A stretch of 64,000 nt of DNA, from assembly GCA_947460825.1 (NCBI GenBank), contig CANHHA010000002.1, positions 59,029 to 123,028 of the forward strand. Reading direction: 5' to 3'. This document shows, piece by piece, positions 60,332 through 64,000 of the stretch. A program made the translations under genes and the position numbers. The stretch's first letter is position 1. Each line of letters opens with the position of its first letter. Origin of the DNA: Flavobacteriales bacterium. GTDB lineage: Bacteria; Bacteroidota; Bacteroidia; Flavobacteriales_D; Crocinitomicaceae. The notes under the pieces are model-generated. The model was not told the origin of the DNA. It did not search any database and saw nothing but the letters and a program-made list of their open reading frames with translations.

Positions 60332-61741
60332 CTATCCACAAATCGCTTCTTCCGTAGCTTTTAGAATTTCGCGTACTTCTTCCAAGGTTGGCGCTTCAGC
60401 ATAAGTTCTTAGTACAGGTTCAGTACCTGAAGGACGAATCATTACCCAGCGGTCGTCATCAAAGAAATATTTGAATCCATCGGTGGTTTTCACATCACGC
60501 ACCGTATATTTTCCAAAGGATTTGTAATTGTTTTCTTGACAATTTTTGATGATCTTTTGCTTTAATTCTTCGGTAATGTGTAGGTCGTTTCGCTCGAATT
60601 TAAAAGGGCCTACGATCTCATAAACTTCTTCGATCAACTCATCAAGAGTTTTACCGGATTTCGCCATGAATTCCCATAGAATAAGTCCCATCCAAATGCC
60701 GTCGCGCTCAGGGATATGACCTTTCACCGCAATACCTCCAGATTCTTCACCGCCAATCAGTACGTCTTCTTTCACCATGATGGCCGCGATGTCCTTGAAT
60801 CCAATTTTCGTTGTGGTGTGTTCTAATCCGTAATGTTCACACATCGTATAAACGCGTGGCGTAACGCTAAACGCAATCGCAACCTTACCGCTCATTCCTT
60901 TGTATTTCACTAGGTAATGGATCAACAATAAGATGATGTGATGAGAGTCGATGAATTCACCGTGACTGTCATACAATCCAATGCGGTCAGCATCTCCATC
61001 TGTAGCTAATGCACAATCGATGTTTCGATGTGTTTTAATGTACTGCGCAAGTTCTTGCAGGTTCTTTCCAATCGGTTCCGGCGCTTGCCCCATAAACGAA
61101 GGATTTGGTTCGCAATGCATCAAGGTGGTTGATGGAAGTACTTGTGGAATAACCCGTTGACCAGCCCCGTACATCGCGTCATACATTAAGCGTAAACCGG
61201 AAGCTTGTATAGCAGGTAAATCGAAGCTTGCTTTTACGTGGTCAATGTATTCTTTTTCCAAAGGAAGCACATCAATCAGCCCTGATTTTAACGCGTTATC
61301 CACCGAAAAACTTGCGTAGTCCACACCGCAAACATCGGGGATGATTGCTTCAATCTCATTGATTTTTTCAGGTTGTAGCGGTCCACCAAATTTAGCCTTT
61401 AATTTAAATCCATTATACGATGGAGGGTTATGACTTGCGGTAAGGATAATTCCAATTTCACATCCGTGTTTCTGGGCACCCAAGGAAATCATGGGCGTAG
61501 AAACAAATCCCTGAGCAATATACACCTTGATTCCTTGTTGAACCAATACTGCAGCCGCTGTATGCATGAATAATTCACCGGCAAACCGGCAATCGTGTCC
61601 GATAACTACGGAAGGATTTTCAAAATGATTTTTGAGCCAAATCCCCGTTGCTTCGGTTACACGCGCTACGTTTTCAACGGTAAAATCTTGTGCTATAATT
61701 GCACGCCAACCGTCTGTTCCAAATTTAATTTTCTGTACCAA
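60332..61741 (-). CDS. Phosphoglucomutase/phosphomannomutase family protein
   Basis: Interconverts hexose 1- and 6-phosphates. 469 residues, four-domain alpha-D-phosphohexomutase: phosphoserine Ser103 in TASHNP, metal loop DGDADRIG, sugar-binding GGEESGGI and phosphate-binding RPSGTEPVLR near the C-terminus. Sugar specificity (glucose, mannose or glucosamine) is not settled by sequence. It begins 3 bases after the ornithine aminotransferase stop, so the pair is one operon despite unrelated pathways. Confidence 0.94.
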   Translation of the reverse strand: MVQKIKFGTDGWRAIIAQDFTVENVARVTEATGIWLKNHFENPSVVIGHDCRFAGELFMHTAAAVLVQQGIKVYIAQGFVSTPMISLGAQKHGCEIGIILTASHNPPSYNGFKLKAKFGGPLQPEKINEIEAIIPDVCGVDYASFSVDNALKSGLIDVLPLEKEYIDHVKASFDLPAIQASGLRLMYDAMYGAGQRVIPQVLPSTTLMHCEPNPSFMGQAPEPIGKNLQELAQYIKTHRNIDCALATDGDADRIGLYDSHGEFIDSHHIILLLIHYLVKYKGMSGKVAIAFSVTPRVYTMCEHYGLEHTTTKIGFKDIAAIMVKEDVLIGGEESGGIAVKGHIPERDGIWMGLILWEFMAKSGKTLDELIEEVYEIVGPFKFERNDLHITEELKQKIIKNCQENNYKSFGKYTVRDVKTTDGFKYFFDDDRWVMIRPSGTEPVLRTYAEAPTLEEVREILKATEEAICG

Positions 61742-61744
61742 AGC

Positions 61745-63025
61745 TTATGCGTTAAAGTGAATAAATGTTTTTGTAATGATCGCTATACATTCATCCATCT
61801 CTGTCTCCGTGATAACCAACGGTGGAGCAAAGCGAATGATATTTCCATGGGTAGGTTTAGCGAGCAACCCGAATTCTGCTAATTTCATGCAAAAGTTCCA
61901 TGCCGTATCGCTTTCAGGGGTATCGTTTATGACAACCGCATTCAGCAAGCCTTTACCACGAACTAAGGTGAAAATTTTGTGTTGATTTACGAGTTCCTGC
62001 ATGGCATGACGGAATTTCTCCCCCATGCGTCGTGCATGCTGCATTAGGTGTTCATCGATGAGCACATTCAGTGCTTCGGTTGCTACCGCTGCGGCTAAGG
62101 GATTCCCTCCAAACGTTGACCCGTGTTGACCAGGCTTTATTACATCCATAATGGAATTGTCAGCAAATACGCCAGAAACGGGATAAACCCCACCGCCTAA
62201 TGCTTTACCAAGAATGAGTATATCAGGTCGCTGGTATGTTTCTTGTCGTTCACAACGTTCAGTGCACGAACAATTACCGCATACGGCAAGCATACTTCCG
62301 GTACGTGCCAATCCGGTTTGGATTTCATCCGCAATAAATAGGGTATTTGTTTCGGTACAACGTGTTCGAATTGCTTGTAAAAAATCGGCGTCAGGCACGA
62401 CCACACCAGCTTCGCCTTGTATGGGCTCTATTAAAATCCCGATGGTGTTCGGTGCGTTAAGGGCCTCCGTTGCTGCTTTGATGTCATTGTATGGGATACT
62501 AATGAATCCGGGCGTATGCGGACCAAACTTGTCTTTTGAATCGGGGTCAGAGGAGAAAGAGATGATGGTGGTTGTTCTTCCATGGAAATTTCCGTCACAA
62601 ACGATAATATTTCCTTGATTTTCTGTAATTCCCTTTACTTCATAGGCCCATTTTCTAGCCAATTTAATCGCTGTTTCTACCGCTTCTGCACCGGTATTCA
62701 TGGGAAGGAATTTGTCATAACCAAAGGTGGCGTTTAAAAATTCTTCAAAAGGGCCCAATATATTATTGTGAAAAGCACGCGAGGTTAGGGTTAAGGTCTT
62801 TGCTTGAGTAATTAATGCATTGATGATTTTGGGATGACAATGTCCTTGATTAACAGCAGAGTACGCGGATAAAAAGTCGTAATATTTCTTTCCGTCAACA
62901 TCCCACACGTGAACTCCTTCTCCGCGTTCAAGTACCACAGGAAGTGGGTGATAATTGTGTGCGCCATATTTATTTTCTAATTCAATATAATTTTCGACAC
63001 TTTTCGACCTTAGCATTTCATTCAT
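61745..63025 (-). CDS. rocD: Ornithine aminotransferase with a Cys-rich insertion
   Basis: PLP enzyme turning ornithine and 2-oxoglutarate into glutamate semialdehyde and glutamate. 426 residues; [29 protein letters not shown] and the PLP-binding Lys274 in ILGKALGGG are diagnostic. Between GLARTG and RPDILILGK there is an insertion of about 15 residues with four cysteines (249, 252, 254, 258; pattern C-x2-C-x-C-x3-C), which could bind a metal or an iron-sulfur cluster next to the active site. The ATG at 63025 is 4 nt after a TATCTTTG box (63037-63030); ATG 63016 is the alternative start. Confidence 0.93.
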   Translation of the reverse strand: MNEMLRSKSVENYIELENKYGAHNYHPLPVVLERGEGVHVWDVDGKKYYDFLSAYSAVNQGHCHPKIINALITQAKTLTLTSRAFHNNILGPFEEFLNATFGYDKFLPMNTGAEAVETAIKLARKWAYEVKGITENQGNIIVCDGNFHGRTTTIISFSSDPDSKDKFGPHTPGFISIPYNDIKAATEALNAPNTIGILIEPIQGEAGVVVPDADFLQAIRTRCTETNTLFIADEIQTGLARTGSMLAVCGNCSCTERCERQETYQRPDILILGKALGGGVYPVSGVFADNSIMDVIKPGQHGSTFGGNPLAAAVATEALNVLIDEHLMQHARRMGEKFRHAMQELVNQHKIFTLVRGKGLLNAVVINDTPESDTAWNFCMKLAEFGLLAKPTHGNIIRFAPPLVITETEMDECIAIITKTFIHFNA

Positions 63026-63029
63026 GGGG

Positions 63030-63037
63030 CAAAGATA
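63030..63037 (-). promoter_or_regulatory. -7 promoter box of rocD, directly before the start
   Basis: TATCTTTG on the minus strand ends 4 nt before the ATG at 63025 and 13 nt before the ATG at 63016. Confidence 0.58.
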
Positions 63038-63090
63038 TAGAATTAAGTACTTTTTATGATTGTCGCTTTATTTTAGTCTAATTAAAAATG

Positions 63091-63098
63091 TAATTTTG
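63091..63098 (+). promoter_or_regulatory. -7 promoter box before a GTG-start gene
   Basis: TAATTTTG matches TAnnTTTG and ends 4 nt before the GTG at 63103. Confidence 0.5.
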
Positions 63099-63102
63099 TG
63101 CT

Positions 63103-63501
63103 GTGATTTCTAAAAAGTGTAAGAAGTTTTCGTTTTTCGTTGTAGCATTAACTATTTTTTTTAATGCCTTTGGTCTCTATGCTACTATAGCGACTGAATC
63201 GAATACAGGTTTACTTTCTCAAAATTCTTTTGTTTTTTCGAAAAACTCAAATAAAGTTCAATTACCTGTTCAGGAAAATGAAGATTCAAATGAAGAGGAT
63301 ACGGATAGTGAAGCGTTGGATATTGACGCCGATGATAATTTGGACTCCGACAATGAATTAGCACATTTCATTCTCAAAAGTGCGTTTTTTGAATTTTCCG
63401 TGGGGATTAATAACCCTTCAGTAAGCCGCTGGATAACCAGAGATAAAGGCTTTTATCATTCCTCACCCCTTTATATTCGTTTGCATAATTTCCGGATTTA
63501 A
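63103..63501 (+). CDS. Hypothetical exported protein with acidic region
   Basis: A 132-residue protein of no recognised family. The only start is a GTG at 63103. One N-terminal hydrophobic segment (about 10-30) may be a signal peptide or anchor. Residues 57-85 are very acidic (ENEDSNEEDTDSEALDID), a possible calcium- or cation-binding or flexible region. The C-terminus is aromatic and basic (HSSPLYIRLHNFRI). It precedes dabA by 65 bases and could be co-transcribed. Confidence 0.65.
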   Translation: MISKKCKKFSFFVVALTIFFNAFGLYATIATESNTGLLSQNSFVFSKNSNKVQLPVQENEDSNEEDTDSEALDIDADDNLDSDNELAHFILKSAFFEFSVGINNPSVSRWITRDKGFYHSSPLYIRLHNFRI

Positions 63502-63566
63502 ATAATCTCGATTCTTTTCGGTTCTGCCGAATTTATGAATTGTTCATTATTTAAATCATATTGGTC

Positions 63567-64000
63567 ATGGAAACAACAGTTAACTTCGACTTGACTGGCG
63601 CAATACATCGTATAAAACACTATTTACCTGTTCAGGCGCCTCTCAAAGATTTTATACATCATAATACTTTACATGCTTTTCAGCAAAGCTCTTTCCATGA
63701 TGCCTTGAATCGTGCGAATGAAATATTTGGCTATAAAACCTACTTGCAAGTATCGGATTATCGACAATTGTTCGAACAGGGGAAAATAAGCCAAAATGCA
63801 CTTGATTACTCATTAATTGAGCACAATTCAATCCACATTAAAGAAAAAGTATTGAATGAGATTTTTGATGAGAATGTAATTCCCCGCATCGAAAATGTGC
63901 GAAAACATTGGAAAGCATCTTTTCACATGGATATGGATGCCATGGTGCATCCTCTTTTGTTTAGAATATTAAGCAGTTATTTAGATCAGGGGATTGCGAC
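63567..64000 (+). CDS. dabA: DabA/UPF0753 (DUF2309) inorganic carbon transporter subunit, N-terminal part (cut by window edge)
   Basis: First 144 residues of a DUF2309 protein, the large subunit of the DAB dissolved-inorganic-carbon pump. The N-terminal APLKDFIHHNTLHAFQ is the family hallmark. The family usually has about 800 residues; the rest and the expected partner dabB (NuoL/ND5-like membrane protein) lie beyond base 64000. The zinc-site Cys/His residues are not in this fragment. Confidence 0.88.
   Translation, partial: METTVNFDLTGAIHRIKHYLPVQAPLKDFIHHNTLHAFQQSSFHDALNRANEIFGYKTYLQVSDYRQLFEQGKISQNALDYSLIEHNSIHIKEKVLNEIFDENVIPRIENVRKHWKASFHMDMDAMVHPLLFRILSSYLDQGIA

Noticed and set aside
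1..64000. CRISPR arrays, rRNA and tRNA genes
   Set aside because: No regularly spaced direct repeats with unique spacers, no cas-like genes and no cloverleaf or rRNA-like sequence seen in the gaps.

Overview
The window looks like a chromosomal segment of a low-GC, aerobic Bacteroidota, most probably Flavobacteriales (Crocinitomicaceae/Fluviicola-like; family placement is inference). The evidence is many secreted proteins ending in a type IX secretion (T9SS) type A sorting domain with a Y-P-N-P motif, two TonB-dependent receptors of the carboxypeptidase-regulatory-domain type, many promoters matching the Bacteroidota -7 consensus TAnnTTTG, and no obvious Shine-Dalgarno sites. I see no rRNA, tRNA or CRISPR array. 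Two genes are cut by the window edges: a TonB receptor on the left and dabA on the right.

Layout. 1-9.4 kb: TonB receptor, a T9SS-exported lamin-tail-like protein, a DPP-IV-type S9 peptidase, citrate synthase, an RlmL-like RNA methyltransferase and a PlpD-like patatin/beta-barrel protein. 9.4-13.2 kb: a two-gene T9SS module (SGNH-like protein plus beta-helix protein), followed by a second, diverged copy of the last 21 codons of the patatin gene, which suggests an insertion or exchange. 13.2-22.5 kb: VOC protein, a repeat-rich gap, serine hydrolase with a GH3-C-like remnant, PEP carboxykinase, sulfate adenylyltransferase (cysDN) with a YdeI-like gene, a DUF5715-like protein and an XRE regulator.

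22.6-41.5 kb: an accessory zone of large secreted proteins (SBBP propeller, MORN-trypsin fusion, transglutaminase, PHP phosphoesterase, LamG/Ig-repeat protein, FG-GAP protein, DUF4886 hydrolase), a SOUL heme protein, two frameshifted genes, gene relics, and an IS200-like Y1 transposase sitting among five near-identical palindromes. 41.5-63 kb is mostly housekeeping: FAA hydrolase, exonuclease, OmpA/PorE-like protein, 2-oxoacid dehydrogenase E2, a GT2 fusion, RidA, PabA/TrpG, a chalcone-isomerase-like protein, a second TonB receptor, Ndk, RF3, a Crp/Fnr regulator, DUF983, TrmN6, ProS, a ZIP transporter, phosphohexomutase and ornithine aminotransferase. The right edge holds the start of dabA.

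The most interesting signals are: (i) a dispersed composite multi-hairpin element in two inverted copies (14.5 kb and 60.0 kb), each in a gap between convergent genes; (ii) a RAYT/REP-like transposase-palindrome set whose arms co-vary; (iii) terminator-like hairpins abutting or containing the start codon of both TonB receptor genes; (iv) the duplicated patatin tail; (v) two neighbouring frameshifts, one in an ATTT tetranucleotide tract; and (vi) several genes whose -7 box ends only 3-6 nt before the start codon, predicting leaderless mRNAs.
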